DNA of 64,000 nucleotides from Bradyrhizobium australiense (GTDB lineage: Bacteria; Pseudomonadota; Alphaproteobacteria; Rhizobiales; Xanthobacteraceae). The translations under genes were made by a program, and so were the position numbers. The notes under the pieces are model-generated. The model was given only the letters and a program-made list of their open reading frames with translations. It searched no databases and had not been told where the DNA came from. The stretch spans positions 558,001 through 622,000 of the forward strand of contig NZ_JAAVLX010000004.1 of the NCBI RefSeq assembly GCF_013114825.1. The letters are read 5' to 3'. Each line of letters begins with the position of its first letter. Positions within the stretch are counted from its first letter, which is position 1. This document shows, piece after piece, positions 17,462-27,796 of the stretch.

Positions 17462-17925
17462 GGCTTTGCCGGCGCCGCTTGCGCCGCCGCTGCTTCGGGA
17501 ACGCCTTCGAGCGCCACCAGCTTGATTTTGGAATAGCCGCCGGCGCGCAGGATTTCGAGCACGTCCATCAATTCGCCGTAGGGAACGGCGCGGTCGGCGC
17601 GCAGGAAGATGTAGCGCTCCTTACTGGCGTCGGCCATCGCATCCAGCGAGCGCACCAGATCGACGCGCTTGACCATGTTTTCCCCGATCGCAACCGAGAG
17701 ATCCGGCTTGATGCTGACATAGGTCGGCTTGTCCGGCTTCTTCTGCGGGGTTGCGGTCGAGGTCGGTAAATCGATCGGCAAATCGACTGTCGAGAGCGGT
17801 GCCGCCACCATGAAGATGATCAGGAGGACGAGAATGACGTCGATGAACGGCGTGACGTTGATTTCGTGCGATTCCGCGAAATCGCTGTCGTCATCGAGGT
17901 CGTGTTCTGCGATTGACGCGCCCAT
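17458..17925 (-). CDS. exbD: Biopolymer transport protein ExbD
   Basis: ExbD of 155 residues. One membrane helix lies at about residues 25-45 (INVTPFIDVILVLLIIFMVAAPLSTVDLP), containing the essential Asp of the PFIDVILVLLI motif, followed by a periplasmic domain (PTYVSIKPDLSVAIGE). It forms the proton-driven motor with ExbB. It ends in an alanine/proline-rich tail. Separated by three bases from exbB and overlapping tonB, it sits inside the operon. Confidence 0.95.
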   Translation of the reverse strand: MGASIAEHDLDDDSDFAESHEINVTPFIDVILVLLIIFMVAAPLSTVDLPIDLPTSTATPQKKPDKPTYVSIKPDLSVAIGENMVKRVDLVRSLDAMADASKERYIFLRADRAVPYGELMDVLEILRAGGYSKIKLVALEGVPEAAAAQAAPAKP

Positions 17926-17928
17926 CGC

Positions 17929-18891
17929 CTACTCCGCTGCTGCGCGGGAATGCGAGCCATTGTGTGAACTGACGTGGGTACGGTCGAGATCGCGTGACAA
18001 AAGCCGCCCTGCGGCGCCCGACGCACGGCTGACCATTTCAAGGTAGCCCTTGGTGACGCGCGCGAAGTGATTGTAGATGATGACGGCCGGGATCGCCGCG
18101 ACGAGGCCGATGGCGGTGGCAAGCAGCGCTTCGGCGATGCCGGGCGCCACCACGGCGAGGTTCGTGGTCTGCGATTTCGAAATGCCGATAAAACTGTTCA
18201 TGATGCCCCAGACCGTGCCGAACAGTCCGACGAAAGGCGACGTCGCGCCGATGGTCGCCAACAGCCCCATGCCGAGCCGGATCCGGCGCGCCTCGGCGCG
18301 CAGGATTTCCGCAAAGCTCGACGCGGCGCGCTCCTTGATACCGCCATCGCTCGATATGCCCGCCGACAGCCGCGCCTCGCGCATCGCTGCCGCAAGGAAG
18401 GACGCCAGCACGCTGCCTTTGGCGCCGAGGGCGAATTGCGCTTCCGCCAGCGACCGCGCGTCGGCGATCTTGGCCAGCGCCGAACGTACCTTGCGCTGAA
18501 CGACCGTCAGTTCAATCATCTTGGCGATGAAGATGGTCCAGGTCACCAGCGACGCAAAAGCAAGGCCGATCATGACCGCCTTGACCACCACGTCGGCCGA
18601 CTTGAACATCGTCCACGGCGACAATTCCTTGAGTTCGGCGGTTGCCGCCTTCAGCAATTTGCCCTCGCGCTCCGCCGGCGCGGTCGCATCCGAAGGTGCG
18701 GTCGGCGCAGCCGCTGCTTGGGGCGGCGTGGCCGGGGGCTGCGATACGGCGGGCGCCTGCTGGGCCGCAGGTGCAGGAGGCGCCGCAGGGGCTGTGCCCT
18801 GCTGGGCCGACGATGGCGCCGCCAGCGACAGCATCGCCAGCGTCGAGATCACCGCAAATGTCGTCACGCGAGAAAGAGACATGTTCTTCAT
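17929..18891 (-). CDS. exbB: Biopolymer transport protein ExbB
   Basis: ExbB of 320 residues. A signal-like N-terminus ([15 protein letters not shown]) precedes an Ala/Pro-rich periplasmic stretch (30-75), then three membrane helices: near 105 ([24 protein letters not shown]), near 215 ([25 protein letters not shown]), and near 255 ([25 protein letters not shown]). The long N-terminal extension is usual for the alphaproteobacterial type. The start overlaps the hydroxylase stop (ATGA), so it is co-translated with it. Confidence 0.95.
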   Translation of the reverse strand: MKNMSLSRVTTFAVISTLAMLSLAAPSSAQQGTAPAAPPAPAAQQAPAVSQPPATPPQAAAAPTAPSDATAPAEREGKLLKAATAELKELSPWTMFKSADVVVKAVMIGLAFASLVTWTIFIAKMIELTVVQRKVRSALAKIADARSLAEAQFALGAKGSVLASFLAAAMREARLSAGISSDGGIKERAASSFAEILRAEARRIRLGMGLLATIGATSPFVGLFGTVWGIMNSFIGISKSQTTNLAVVAPGIAEALLATAIGLVAAIPAVIIYNHFARVTKGYLEMVSRASGAAGRLLSRDLDRTHVSSHNGSHSRAAAE

Positions 18892-19577
18892 ACTTCGGCC
18901 CAGTAGCGGATCAGGTTGTGATAGATACCGGTCAATTTGACCGTTTCAGGGTCGTCTCGCCCCAGCCGCTCCACCAGGGCCTGGATCGAGGTATCGAGAT
19001 CGAAGATCAGGCTACGGGCGTGGGCATCCCGTACCATGCTCTGCAGCCAGAAAAAAGATGCCACACGCATACCTCGTGTGACCGGCGTAACCAGATGCAA
19101 ACTAGACGCAGGATAAAGCACGAGGTCGCCGGCCGCGAGCTTGATCTCGTGGGAACCGTAGAGGTCCTCGACCACGAGTTCGCCGCCGTCGTATTCGTCC
19201 GGCTCCGATAGAAAGAGGGTGACCGACAGATCGGTCCGGATCCGCAATCCGGTAAGGGGGTCTCCCCTCACCGCGTTGTCGACATGGAGGCCGAAATGGT
19301 GGCCCCCGGAGGCCACATAGCGGTTAAACAGCGGCGGAAAGATCTGCTGCGGGATCGCTGCCGAGATGAATCTCGGGCTGGCCGTCAGTGCTGACAGCAC
19401 GCGATGGCCGAGTTTGCGCGCGACCTCGCCGTCCGGCGGAAGTTGCTCGTTGCGCTTGACCATCGCCGATTGTGCCCCCGCGGTGGAGCGGCCATCCTCC
19501 CAGGCGGAAGCGTCCATGATACGGCGGAAGTCCGCCACATCATCCTTGCTCAGCACCTCAGGGACACAGATCAGCAT
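18888..19577 (-). CDS. piuC: PKHD-type Fe(II)/2-oxoglutarate hydroxylase (PiuC-like)
   Basis: Dioxygenase of 229 residues. [12 protein letters not shown] supplies the first His-x-Asp iron ligands near residue 95, the second His is in [16 protein letters not shown] near 155, and the 2-oxoglutarate-binding Arg follows in that segment. Family members (PiuC/YbiX) lie beside siderophore receptor genes and are thought to modify iron-uptake components. Here it lies between the receptor gene (22 bases away) and exbB (overlap), matching that context exactly. The physiological substrate is not established for the family. Confidence 0.93.
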   Translation of the reverse strand: MLICVPEVLSKDDVADFRRIMDASAWEDGRSTAGAQSAMVKRNEQLPPDGEVARKLGHRVLSALTASPRFISAAIPQQIFPPLFNRYVASGGHHFGLHVDNAVRGDPLTGLRIRTDLSVTLFLSEPDEYDGGELVVEDLYGSHEIKLAAGDLVLYPASSLHLVTPVTRGMRVASFFWLQSMVRDAHARSLIFDLDTSIQALVERLGRDDPETVKLTGIYHNLIRYWAEV

Positions 19578-19599
19578 TCCGCTTGCATTCCCTCGCCTA

Positions 19600-22170
19600 C
19601 TAGAATCGCGCCGAGAGCACCATGCTCACGCTACGGCCCGGCGCGACGAACACGAACGGGGTCGCGCTTTGGTACAACGCGTCGTAGTAGAGCTTGTTGG
19701 TGATGTTGGCGACGAACAGCTTGGCGGTCCAGTTCTTGTTGACCTTAGCTTCCACGAAGGCGTCGAAACGCCAGTAGCTCGGCAGCTCCGTCCCCTGGTT
19801 GGCGGCGAGGAAAGTGCCGCCATACATCTTCGAGCGGTACACCGCCTGCGCGCCGATCTCCCAGACATCCGTGAGCTGGTATTTGCTCAACAGGCTGAAC
19901 GACTGGTGCGCGACGTTGGCGAGCTTAAGGCCGACATTGGTCGGAAAGAGCAGCGGCTGCGGCGACGGAACCAGTGATTTCGTCACCTCCGACTGCATGA
20001 GCACCAGGCCGCCGAACACGCTCCATTTGTCCGTGATCTTGCCACCGACGCCGAGATCGATACCACGGATCCGGTAGGCCGCTCCGGCCGTGATGCACGA
20101 CACGTTGCCCGACCCGGCCGGAAGGTTATAAGAGCAACCTGGAATCGCAGCCGCGGCCGCAGTGCTGCTAACATTTTGCGATTCCCGCGCGTTTTCCTTT
20201 TCGGTTTGGAACAGCGCCGCCGTGACCAGCAAATGCCGGTCGAACAGCTCCCATTTGGTGCCGATTTCGATCGCCTTGTTTTTCTCGGGCCCGAAAATCT
20301 GGTTAGGACTTCCGTTCAGCGCGGGCGCCAAGCCACCATATTGTGCGCTGGTGCCATCGAATTCGGCGCCTACCGGGTTCGACGACGTCGCATAGGCAGC
20401 ATAGACGCTGCCGTTCGGCAGCGGCTTCAGGGTCAGGCCGAGGTTGAAGTTCGGCATGCCGTGCTGCTGCTCCTGCGCGTTAAACGTGTTCGGCCGATTG
20501 TTCACTGTGCCGAAACCGCTCGCCTTGATGTTGTAGTCATCGTAACGAATGCCGCCGTTCAGGATGACGAGGTCGTTGTAATTGGCGGTGTCGATCAGGT
20601 AGACGCTCTTGGTATCGATCGCGATTTTGGTCGGCAGTCCAGACCAGGTCGGATTGCCGCCGAAATTCGCAAAGGTATATTGAGGTGCGTAAATGCTGAC
20701 GCCGCTTACCGACCCGCTGGCGGCTCCGCCCGTCAATTGCTCCGAACTCAGGCCGACATAGCGATCGATGCTCGCGATCTCGCGAGAGATTTCCACCCCG
20801 CCAAGCGCGGTATGCTTCCATCCTGCCAAGCCGAATTTGTACGTCGCCTCGGTCTGGTTGGCGATGTTTTCGGTCACTTGATAGCGGCTCTGCGGATTTG
20901 CGCTGAGCGTGTTTGTGTTCGTATTCGGCGCTTCCGGAAGCGTTCCGATATAGTCGAGTACCGAACGCTGAACCCTGCTCTTGTTGCTCAAGGTCAGGTC
21001 TGGCGTGATCGCGACCTCGCCCCCGACGGTTCCGATGTCCTGCTTGATGCTGTAATAGTCGCGATTGACGAAGCCGTAAAAATTGTTGCGGTTGACGCCA
21101 AAGTCCGGGTACGGGCCGCCCGAGGTGTTGGCGAACCGGTTGCCGGGCTGTGGCGCCCCCGGCCGGTAATACGGCACACCGAAATCAGGCAAACCGTGCA
21201 AATTGGTGTGAATATAGTTCGCGTACAGCTTCACGGTGTCGAGCGGCGTCCACTTCGCGGCAATAAATCCGCCGTCGCGATCGTCCTTGATGTAGTCGCG
21301 GCCTGCGACGCCTGCGTCCTGGAACAGGCCGCCTGCGCGAACAGCGAGCGTTGGGCTGATCACCTGGTTGACGTCGAGCACCACCCGCTTGGTATGGTCG
21401 GTGCCGAACGTCGTGTCCATGTTGTAGAAGCTCTTCTCGGTGGACGCCTGCTTGGTCACGATGTTGATCGCGCCGCCAGTTGTGCCGCGGCCCGCGAAGG
21501 ACGAGCCCGGCCCGCGCAGAATTTCGACCTGTTCGGTGAAGAAATTTTCGCGGACGCTGACCCCGGCATCGCGCATACCGTCGAGGAAGACGTCGTTGCG
21601 CGCGTCGAAGCCGCGGATGAAGAAGCGGTCGCCGAAGGCATTACCACCCTCGCCGGTGCCGAGCGTCACGCCGGCCGTGTTCAGCACCGCCTGCTTCAGC
21701 GTAGTGGCGTTCTGGTCAGCCAAGACCTCTTTGCTCAGCACGGTAACCGTCTTCGGCGTGTTCAACAGTGGTTCGGGGAACTTGCCTGACGATTGCAGGC
21801 GATCAACCTTGTAGGGCGCGGCGGCATCCGCGTACGGGTTGCGATCGGCGGCTAGTCCACCGGCATTGGGGAACGGCACGGCGGCGACCTGCGCCGGCTG
21901 CGATCGGCGGGCGGCACGGCGCAGCGCCGAGCGGGCGCGGAGCTGGTCTGGTGAAGGTTTTGATACAGCAGGACGCGGGCGAGCGACCGGGGCATCGACC
22001 GTCACCGGCGGGAGGCTGGATTGCTGCGCTTCAGCGCCGGAAAAGGACGCCACCGCAATGAGACCCGCAACCGCGGAAACCTTCTTGCCGGAATTGTTCT
22101 CAAACGTCTGACCGACCGAGTTGATCGCCGCTTCGAAGCGAAGCGACCTCGGTGCTTTTGCAAGATTCAT
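19600..22170 (-). CDS. TonB-dependent siderophore receptor
   Basis: Outer-membrane receptor of about 856 residues. After a signal peptide ending near residue 49 (ASFSGAEAQ), there is an unusually Ala/Arg/Pro-rich linker (60-100), then the plug domain ([74 protein letters not shown]) and a 22-strand barrel ending in an aromatic-terminal SMVLSARF. It belongs to the Fiu/PiuA-like catecholate group. The start at 22170 gives a normal signal peptide; eleven more residues upstream are possible. First gene of the operon, behind two ICE-like boxes. Confidence 0.93.
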   Translation of the reverse strand: MNLAKAPRSLRFEAAINSVGQTFENNSGKKVSAVAGLIAVASFSGAEAQQSSLPPVTVDAPVARPRPAVSKPSPDQLRARSALRRAARRSQPAQVAAVPFPNAGGLAADRNPYADAAAPYKVDRLQSSGKFPEPLLNTPKTVTVLSKEVLADQNATTLKQAVLNTAGVTLGTGEGGNAFGDRFFIRGFDARNDVFLDGMRDAGVSVRENFFTEQVEILRGPGSSFAGRGTTGGAINIVTKQASTEKSFYNMDTTFGTDHTKRVVLDVNQVISPTLAVRAGGLFQDAGVAGRDYIKDDRDGGFIAAKWTPLDTVKLYANYIHTNLHGLPDFGVPYYRPGAPQPGNRFANTSGGPYPDFGVNRNNFYGFVNRDYYSIKQDIGTVGGEVAITPDLTLSNKSRVQRSVLDYIGTLPEAPNTNTNTLSANPQSRYQVTENIANQTEATYKFGLAGWKHTALGGVEISREIASIDRYVGLSSEQLTGGAASGSVSGVSIYAPQYTFANFGGNPTWSGLPTKIAIDTKSVYLIDTANYNDLVILNGGIRYDDYNIKASGFGTVNNRPNTFNAQEQQHGMPNFNLGLTLKPLPNGSVYAAYATSSNPVGAEFDGTSAQYGGLAPALNGSPNQIFGPEKNKAIEIGTKWELFDRHLLVTAALFQTEKENARESQNVSSTAAAAAIPGCSYNLPAGSGNVSCITAGAAYRIRGIDLGVGGKITDKWSVFGGLVLMQSEVTKSLVPSPQPLLFPTNVGLKLANVAHQSFSLLSKYQLTDVWEIGAQAVYRSKMYGGTFLAANQGTELPSYWRFDAFVEAKVNKNWTAKLFVANITNKLYYDALYQSATPFVFVAPGRSVSMVLSARF

Positions 22171-22320
22171 TACGTGCCCCTGATGAATTTCGATTCGCGA
22201 CAAATCGACATGCGGCGAATGGTCCCGCGCGGTAGGTACCGAGCGAAAATTTTGGGGTCAACGCGATCGGGGCAACACTCCGGTTGAATCCGTCCAGATC
22301 ACAACGATTCTAATCTGCAG

Positions 22321-22337
22321 TTTGAAATGGTTCTAAA
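22321..22337. promoter_or_regulatory. ICE-like (Irr) box 1
   Basis: TTTGAAATGGTTCTAAA fits the rhizobial iron control element consensus TTTAGAACNGTTCTAAA at 13 of 16 defined positions, with a perfect right half. It lies about 150 bases upstream of the siderophore receptor start. Irr uses such elements to control iron genes in Bradyrhizobium and relatives. Assignment is by eye. Confidence 0.65.
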
Positions 22338-22342
22338 AATAC

Positions 22343-22359
22343 TTTGTAAGCGTTCTAAA
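22343..22359. promoter_or_regulatory. ICE-like (Irr) box 2
   Basis: TTTGTAAGCGTTCTAAA repeats the element of box 1 with start-to-start spacing of 22 bases, about two helical turns, and again matches 13 of 16 consensus positions. Tandem boxes on the same face of the helix would allow cooperative binding. Confidence 0.65.
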
Positions 22360-22417
22360 GAGAGGCAACAAACGCCGCAAGATCGGGCATTACTTGCATC
22401 GCCGCCTTCCCCGACCA

Positions 22418-22657
22418 TCAATCCGTGCTCGGCGGCTTCATCAGCGAAAACAATTCATCGACCGTCGATTGCGCGACCTGGCGGACGCGATCGGTGTTGT
22501 CCATGCCGGCGATGTTGACGCCGCTTACGACCGCTTTGATCTCATCGCGAAAGTCGGTGAGAAATCGCAAGGGGTCGGGCGAATCGTTCGCGACGCGCGC
22601 AATCAGTCCCGTGATCAGAATCTGGCACGCCATCATGCGTCCGTTCAGTTCGTCCAT
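22418..22657 (-). CDS. Conserved small hypothetical protein
   Basis: Unrecognised cytoplasmic protein of 79 residues, predicted all-helical with a hydrophobic first helix (MACQILITGLIARVAN) but no clear membrane segment. It stands alone between the iron operon promoter and the divergent RND efflux genes. Proteins of this size and appearance are common in Bradyrhizobium and have no assigned role. Support is regular codon use and a well-formed amphipathic pattern; no ribosome-binding site decides the start. Confidence 0.7.
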   Translation of the reverse strand: MDELNGRMMACQILITGLIARVANDSPDPLRFLTDFRDEIKAVVSGVNIAGMDNTDRVRQVAQSTVDELFSLMKPPSTD

Positions 22658-22900
22658 CCTGCACCCCCGATTTTCGCAAACCTTCGCGCACGCGATATGA
22701 ACGACAACAATCGTCCATTCAACCCTGCTCGAAAGATGTGCCCGAGATCGCGAGCCATTTTGATACCAGCGCCGCCCCCTTCGACCGCTGCAGCAAACCT
22801 TTCCAATTGTTTAGGATTCTCAAGCCTTAGTGTTTGTACAGGGCAAGCGCGCGAACGTTATACGGGTAGTGCGGGGAACTTCCTGAAACCATGAGCCGCC

Positions 22901-24067
22901 ATGTCGAGGTCGCGCACCATCCGCTGGGTTCTGTTGATCGCAGCGATCGCTTCGCTGGGTTATTTTGGCTGGCAGCGATTCCAGAACGAAGGTCGTCAGG
23001 CGCAAGCTGAAGCCCAGAAGCCCGCGCCTGCCCGTGCAGCCGTCCCCGTGCGAACGACCCTGGTCGAAAAGACCGACTTTCCCGTCTATCTGACCGGCCT
23101 CGGCACCGTGCAAGGCTTCAATACCGTCGTCGTTCGCACCCGCGTTGACGGTCAGATCAACCGGATCGCGTTTCAGGAGGGCCAGTTCGTCAAGCAAGGC
23201 GACACGCTGGTCGAGATCGATCCACGGCCGTTCCAGGCCGCGTTCGACCAGGCCAAGGCCAAGAAGGCGCAGGACGAAGCCAACCTCGCCAATGCCAGCC
23301 TCGACCTGCAGCGCTATACCAAGCTCGGCGAATTCGCGACCCGGCAACAGACGGATACGCAGCGCTCGACGGTCGCGCAGCTGACCGCCCAAATCCAGGC
23401 CGATGCGGCGGCAATATCCAACGCCCAGACCCAGCTCGACTACGCCACCGTCAGGGCACCGATTTCCGGCGTGGTGGGACTTCGCCTCGTCGACGTCGGC
23501 AATATCGTCAATGCCGCAACACAGACCGGCATCGTCACCATCGCCCAGATCGAGCCGATCGCGGTGATCTTCACCGCGCCGGAAGAGCAGTTGCCGGATA
23601 TCAAGGCCGCTCTCGCCGCCGGTTCTCCGAAAACCATTGCGCTCTCCACCGATGGCAAGCGGGTGCTCTCGACCGGCACGCTTTCCTTGATCAACAACCA
23701 GGTCGATACGTCGAGCGGCACCATCAGGCTCAAGGCCGTGTTTGACAACAAGGATCACGCATTGTGGCCGGGCCAGTCGGTTTCGACCCGGCTGCTGATT
23801 GCGACACTGAAGGACGCAACCGTCATTCCCGATGATGCCGTTCAGCACGGCCCCAACGGTCTTTACGCCTACACGGTCAGTCCCGAGAACAAGGCCGAAC
23901 TCCGCCAGATCAAGGTGACGCGGTCGATCGACGGGCGTTCCTTGGTGGATGAGGGACTGTCGCCGGGCGATCGGGTGATCACGGCGGGCCAGTTCAAGGT
24001 TCAGCCGGGCACATCGGTGACGTCGGCGGTCGCCAGTTCGGATCAGGCGAAGGTTGCCCGGGAATGA
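22901..24067 (+). CDS. RND efflux periplasmic adaptor (MdtA-like)
   Basis: Membrane fusion protein of 388 residues. An N-terminal anchor lies at residues 9-24 (LLIAAIASLGYFGWQRF). The lipoyl domain halves (GLGTVQGFNTVVVRTRVDGQINRIAFQEGQFVKQGDTLVEIDPRPF and DYATVRAPISGVVGLRLVDVGNIV) flank a short alpha-hairpin (100-165), with beta-barrel and proximal domains after. It links the inner-membrane pump to an outer-membrane channel. The gene overlaps the pump gene by 4 bases (ATGA). No outer-membrane channel gene is adjacent. Confidence 0.95.
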   Translation: MSRSRTIRWVLLIAAIASLGYFGWQRFQNEGRQAQAEAQKPAPARAAVPVRTTLVEKTDFPVYLTGLGTVQGFNTVVVRTRVDGQINRIAFQEGQFVKQGDTLVEIDPRPFQAAFDQAKAKKAQDEANLANASLDLQRYTKLGEFATRQQTDTQRSTVAQLTAQIQADAAAISNAQTQLDYATVRAPISGVVGLRLVDVGNIVNAATQTGIVTIAQIEPIAVIFTAPEEQLPDIKAALAAGSPKTIALSTDGKRVLSTGTLSLINNQVDTSSGTIRLKAVFDNKDHALWPGQSVSTRLLIATLKDATVIPDDAVQHGPNGLYAYTVSPENKAELRQIKVTRSIDGRSLVDEGLSPGDRVITAGQFKVQPGTSVTSAVASSDQAKVARE

Positions 24068-27000
24068 GCCAGGGAATTTCCGCTCCCTTCATTCGCTACC
24101 CGATCGGGACCTCGCTGATGATGGCGGGAATCCTGTTCGTCGGCCTCGTCGCCTTTCCGCTGTTGCCCGTCGCCCCACTGCCGCAGGTCGACTTCCCGAC
24201 TATCCAGGTCACCGCCAGTTTGCCGGGCGGCAGCCCCGAAACTATGGCCTCGTCGGTTGCGCAGCCGCTGGAGCGCCAGTTCGCGCAGATACCTGGCGTC
24301 GCGCAGATGACCTCGACGAGCTACCTCGGCACGGCCGCAGTTACCATTCAGTTCGATCTGAACCGCTCGATCGACGGAGCGGCCAACGACGTGCAGGCCG
24401 CGATCAATGCCGCCGGCGGCCAGTTGCCGAAGAACCTGCCCTCGCCGCCGACCTATCGCAAGGTCAATCCGGCGGACTCGCCGATCCTCTTGTTGTCGGC
24501 GACATCGGACACGCTGCCGCTGACCACGGTGAGCGACGCCGTTGACGCCCAGCTCGCGCAGCAGATCAGCCAGATTTCCGGCGTCGCTCAGGTCATCATC
24601 GGCGGCCAACAAAAGCCCGCAATCCGCATCCAGATCGACCCGGCTAAGCTCGTCGCCAAGGGGCTGTCGCTCGAAGATGTGCGCAGCCAGATCGCGATCA
24701 CGACCGTCGACAACCCGAAGGGCAATATCGACGGCGAGCGCCGCGCCTATACCATTTACGCCAACGACCAGTTGCCGGAATCGAAGGACTGGAACGACGT
24801 CATCATCGCCTATCGCAACGGCGGCCCGCTGCGAATCCGCGATATCGGCCAGGCCGTCACCGGGCCCGAAGACGCCAAGCAGGCGGCTTGGGCCAATGGC
24901 AAGCGCGGCGTGTTCCTGGTGATATTCAAGCAGCCCGGCGCCAACGTCATCGAGACCGTCGACAAGATCAAGGCGACGCTGCCGCGGCTGGTCGCCGCCA
25001 TCCCGCCGGCAATCAAGATCGAGGTGATCAGCGACCGCACCCAGACCATCCGCGCCGCAGTCGACGACGTGCAATTCACCATGCTGCTGACCATCGCGCT
25101 GGTCGTGATGGTGATCTTCATCTTCCTGCGCAGCTTCTGGGCAACGGTAATCCCGGCAGTCACGGTGCCGCTGGCGCTGCTCGGCGCCTGCGCACTGATG
25201 TGGGTGTTCGGCTATACGCTTGACAACCTTTCGCTGATGGCGCTGACCATCGCCGTCGGTTTCGTGGTCGACGACGCCATCGTGATGCTGGAAAACATCA
25301 CGCGCTACATCGAGGAAGGCGAAAAGCCGATGGCCGCCGCCTTCAAGGGCGCCAGCGAAATCGGCTTCACCATCGTGTCGATCAGCATCTCGTTGGTCGC
25401 GGTGCTGATCCCGTTGCTGCTGATGGGCGGCATCATCGGGCGGCTGTTCCGGGAATTCGCGGTAACGCTGGCGATGACCATCTTCGTGTCGATGATCGTG
25501 TCGTTGACGCTGACGCCGATGATGGCCTCGCGCTTCCTTCGCGCGCACGGCGAAACCAGGCATGGCCGGCTTTATCAATGGAGCGAGCGCGGTTTCGACG
25601 CGATGCTGCGCGTCTACGAGCGCGGTCTCGATCTGGCGCTGCGCTGGAAGCTCACCACACTGATGATCTTCTTCGCCACCTTGGGATTGTCGGTCTATCT
25701 GTTCGTCATCATCCCGAAAGGTTTCTTTCCGCAGCAGGACAACGGCCTGATCACCGCGACGTCAGAGGCCAGCCAGGACATCTCGTTTGCCGACATGAAG
25801 CGGCATCAGGAGGAGCTTGGAAAAATCGTGCAGGCCGACCCGGACGTAGCCTCGGTCGCGATGGCGATCGGCGGCAGCGGCCGCGCCGGCAATAACGGCA
25901 GCCTCTACATCACGTTAAAGCCGCGCGACGAGCGCAAGGCGAACGCGCAGCAGATCATCGCGCGCCTACGTCCGCAGTTGGAGAAGGTCGAAGGCGCGCG
26001 TCTCTACATGCAAGCGGCGCAGGACGTGCGGCTCGGCGGCCGGCCGACGCGAACCCAGTTCGAGTTCACGCTGCAGGACGCCGATCTCGCCGAGCTGAAC
26101 GAATGGGCGCCGAAGATTCTGGCGAAGATGCAGACCCTGTCCGAACTGCGCGACGTCGCCACCGACCAGCAGACCAACGGCACCACGCTGGAGCTCAAGA
26201 TCAACCGCGACACCGCCGCGCGCTACGGCATCCAGCCACAACTGATCGACGACACGCTCTATGATGCGTTCGGCCAGCGCCAGGTGACCCAGTATTTCAC
26301 CCAGCTCAATACCTACAAGGTGGTGCTCGAGGTACTGCCGGAGTTGCAGGGCAGCCTGGACACGCTGAACAAGATCTATGTGAAATCGCCCACCACCGGC
26401 GACCAGGTGCCGCTATCGACCTTTGCGACCTGGACCAGCGTGCCGGTGCGGCCATTGTCAATCAGCCATCAGGGCCAGTTTCCGGCGATCACGATCAGCT
26501 TCAACCTCGCGCAAGGGGTGGCGCTGGGACAGGCGACCGACGCCGTGCAAAAGGCGATGGTCGATCTCGGCGCGCCGACGACGCTCAATTCGAGCTTCCA
26601 GGGCACCGCGCAGGCGTTCCAGCAGTCGCTCGGCACCGTGCCGCTGTTGATCCTCGCAGCGCTCGTGGTGGTGTACCTGATCCTCGGCATTCTCTACGAA
26701 AGCTACATCCATCCGATCACGATTCTGTCCACGCTGCCGTCCGCCGGCGTCGGCGCACTGGCGATCCTGATGCTGTTCGGGTTTGATTTCAGCTTGATCG
26801 CGCTGATCGGCATCGTGCTCTTGATCGGCATCGTGAAGAAGAACGGCATCATGATGGTCGATTTCGCGATCACGGCCGAACGCGACGAGCAGCTCGAGCC
26901 TGAGGCCGCGATCCGAAAGGCGGCGCTGTTGCGATTCCGCCCGATCATGATGACGACGATGGCAGCGCTGCTCGGCGGCGTGCCGCTGACGCTCGGTACC

Positions 27001-27210
27001 GGCACGGGATCGGAAATTCGCCAGCCGCTCGGTTATGCCATGGTCGGCGGCCTGCTCGTCAGTCAGGCGCTGACGCTGTTCACGACGCCGGTGGTCTATC
27101 TCTATCTCGACCGGCTTTCGAACGTGTTTGCACGATGGGGCCGTTCGTCCAATTCTAACCATGACGCGCACCTGAACGCTCACGGCTCAGTCAAGCAAGC
27201 CGCCGAATGA
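24064..27210 (+). CDS. RND multidrug efflux pump (MdtB/MdtC-like)
   Basis: Inner-membrane proton-driven exporter of 1048 residues with the duplicated RND layout: TM1 at residue 15, a large periplasmic loop, a TM2-6 block near 335-490 including the proton-relay GFVVDDAIVMLENI at about 398-411, a second periplasmic loop, and TM8-12 from about 860. The VVYLILGILYESYIHPITILSTLPSAGVGAL signature is present. The sequence is closest to the MdtB/MdtC and heavy-substrate HAE-1 group. Coupled to the adaptor gene by an ATGA overlap. Substrate unknown. Confidence 0.95.
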   Translation: MSQGISAPFIRYPIGTSLMMAGILFVGLVAFPLLPVAPLPQVDFPTIQVTASLPGGSPETMASSVAQPLERQFAQIPGVAQMTSTSYLGTAAVTIQFDLNRSIDGAANDVQAAINAAGGQLPKNLPSPPTYRKVNPADSPILLLSATSDTLPLTTVSDAVDAQLAQQISQISGVAQVIIGGQQKPAIRIQIDPAKLVAKGLSLEDVRSQIAITTVDNPKGNIDGERRAYTIYANDQLPESKDWNDVIIAYRNGGPLRIRDIGQAVTGPEDAKQAAWANGKRGVFLVIFKQPGANVIETVDKIKATLPRLVAAIPPAIKIEVISDRTQTIRAAVDDVQFTMLLTIALVVMVIFIFLRSFWATVIPAVTVPLALLGACALMWVFGYTLDNLSLMALTIAVGFVVDDAIVMLENITRYIEEGEKPMAAAFKGASEIGFTIVSISISLVAVLIPLLLMGGIIGRLFREFAVTLAMTIFVSMIVSLTLTPMMASRFLRAHGETRHGRLYQWSERGFDAMLRVYERGLDLALRWKLTTLMIFFATLGLSVYLFVIIPKGFFPQQDNGLITATSEASQDISFADMKRHQEELGKIVQADPDVASVAMAIGGSGRAGNNGSLYITLKPRDERKANAQQIIARLRPQLEKVEGARLYMQAAQDVRLGGRPTRTQFEFTLQDADLAELNEWAPKILAKMQTLSELRDVATDQQTNGTTLELKINRDTAARYGIQPQLIDDTLYDAFGQRQVTQYFTQLNTYKVVLEVLPELQGSLDTLNKIYVKSPTTGDQVPLSTFATWTSVPVRPLSISHQGQFPAITISFNLAQGVALGQATDAVQKAMVDLGAPTTLNSSFQGTAQAFQQSLGTVPLLILAALVVVYLILGILYESYIHPITILSTLPSAGVGALAILMLFGFDFSLIALIGIVLLIGIVKKNGIMMVDFAITAERDEQLEPEAAIRKAALLRFRPIMMTTMAALLGGVPLTLGTGTGSEIRQPLGYAMVGGLLVSQALTLFTTPVVYLYLDRLSNVFARWGRSSNSNHDAHLNAHGSVKQAAE

Positions 27211-27337
27211 CTTGATTTTGCACGGCAACCCACAGATCCGAAGGTGATCTGGAGACGATTACGATTCCGATGCCGCTGGCGGATTTCGCTGCAGCGTATG
27301 AGAAGATCAAGTAAGGCAGACCTCAGGTCTTGGCCCC

Positions 27338-27424
27338 GTCCTTGCGAGGAGCGTTAGCGACGAAGAAATCCATACCGCCCAGACGGCGGGATGGATTGCT
27401 TCGCTGCGCTCGCAATAACTGGGC
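27338..27424. repeat. Dispersed intergenic repeat, second copy
   Basis: 'cttgcgaggagcgttagcgacgaag...' followed by 'ggattgcttcgctgcgctcgcaataac' is a long imperfect inverted element related to that at 10200-10322 but in opposite order. It lies downstream of the RND pump gene and may serve as its transcript end. Confidence 0.7.
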
Positions 27425-27438
27425 TGTCACCGACATCA

Positions 27439-27603
27439 CTACTGCCGCGCCACCTCCGCGGCTCCAACCCCTTCGCCGTCCAGCTTTTGGTCGTCATGGA
27501 TGTCAACCGTCACCTTCAGCAACTGCCCGGTGAATTCGAACGGCGCCTCGTACTGCGAGACCGGGCTGGAGCGGTCGCGACCTATGTCGAGGCCGGATCA
27601 TGA
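27439..27603 (-). pseudogene. Arylsulfatase C-terminal remnant
   Basis: An open minus-strand stretch encodes SGLDIGRDRSSPVSQYE, then a beta-strand-rich segment (APFEFTGQLLKVTVDIHDD), and ends with TAG at 27441-27439. It matches the C-terminal beta-sheet region of sulfatases as I remember it (pattern GRD..SPVS..Y..PF.FTG). A TGA interrupts the frame just upstream, and nothing resembling the catalytic Cys/Ser-x-Pro-x-Arg part is present before the tRNA. It is a leftover of a gene removed when the adjacent tRNA region was rearranged. Assignment rests on about 50 residues. Confidence 0.55.
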
Positions 27604-27796
27604 GGTGGCGGAGACCATAGCAAATGCCGGCTGCACAAACCCCGCAATTCGCCGAAAATGCCTCTCCTTCCACGCTTGCCAAGGCCCGGACCGAGCGAGT
27701 AGAACGGCGCACCAGCGAAAGCGGTGATTTGCACAATCCCGCTCCAGCCGATTGCCCGGACATTCATGTAACACGTTGATGTCATTGAGCAATTCT

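Noticed and set aside
20176..21789. Plus-strand frame of 537 codons opposite the siderophore receptor
   Set aside because: No protein-like pattern and lies fully inside a well-supported receptor gene.
24043..25578. Minus-strand frame of 511 codons opposite the RND pump
   Set aside because: His/Arg/Asp-rich shadow; the pump on the other strand has all family motifs.
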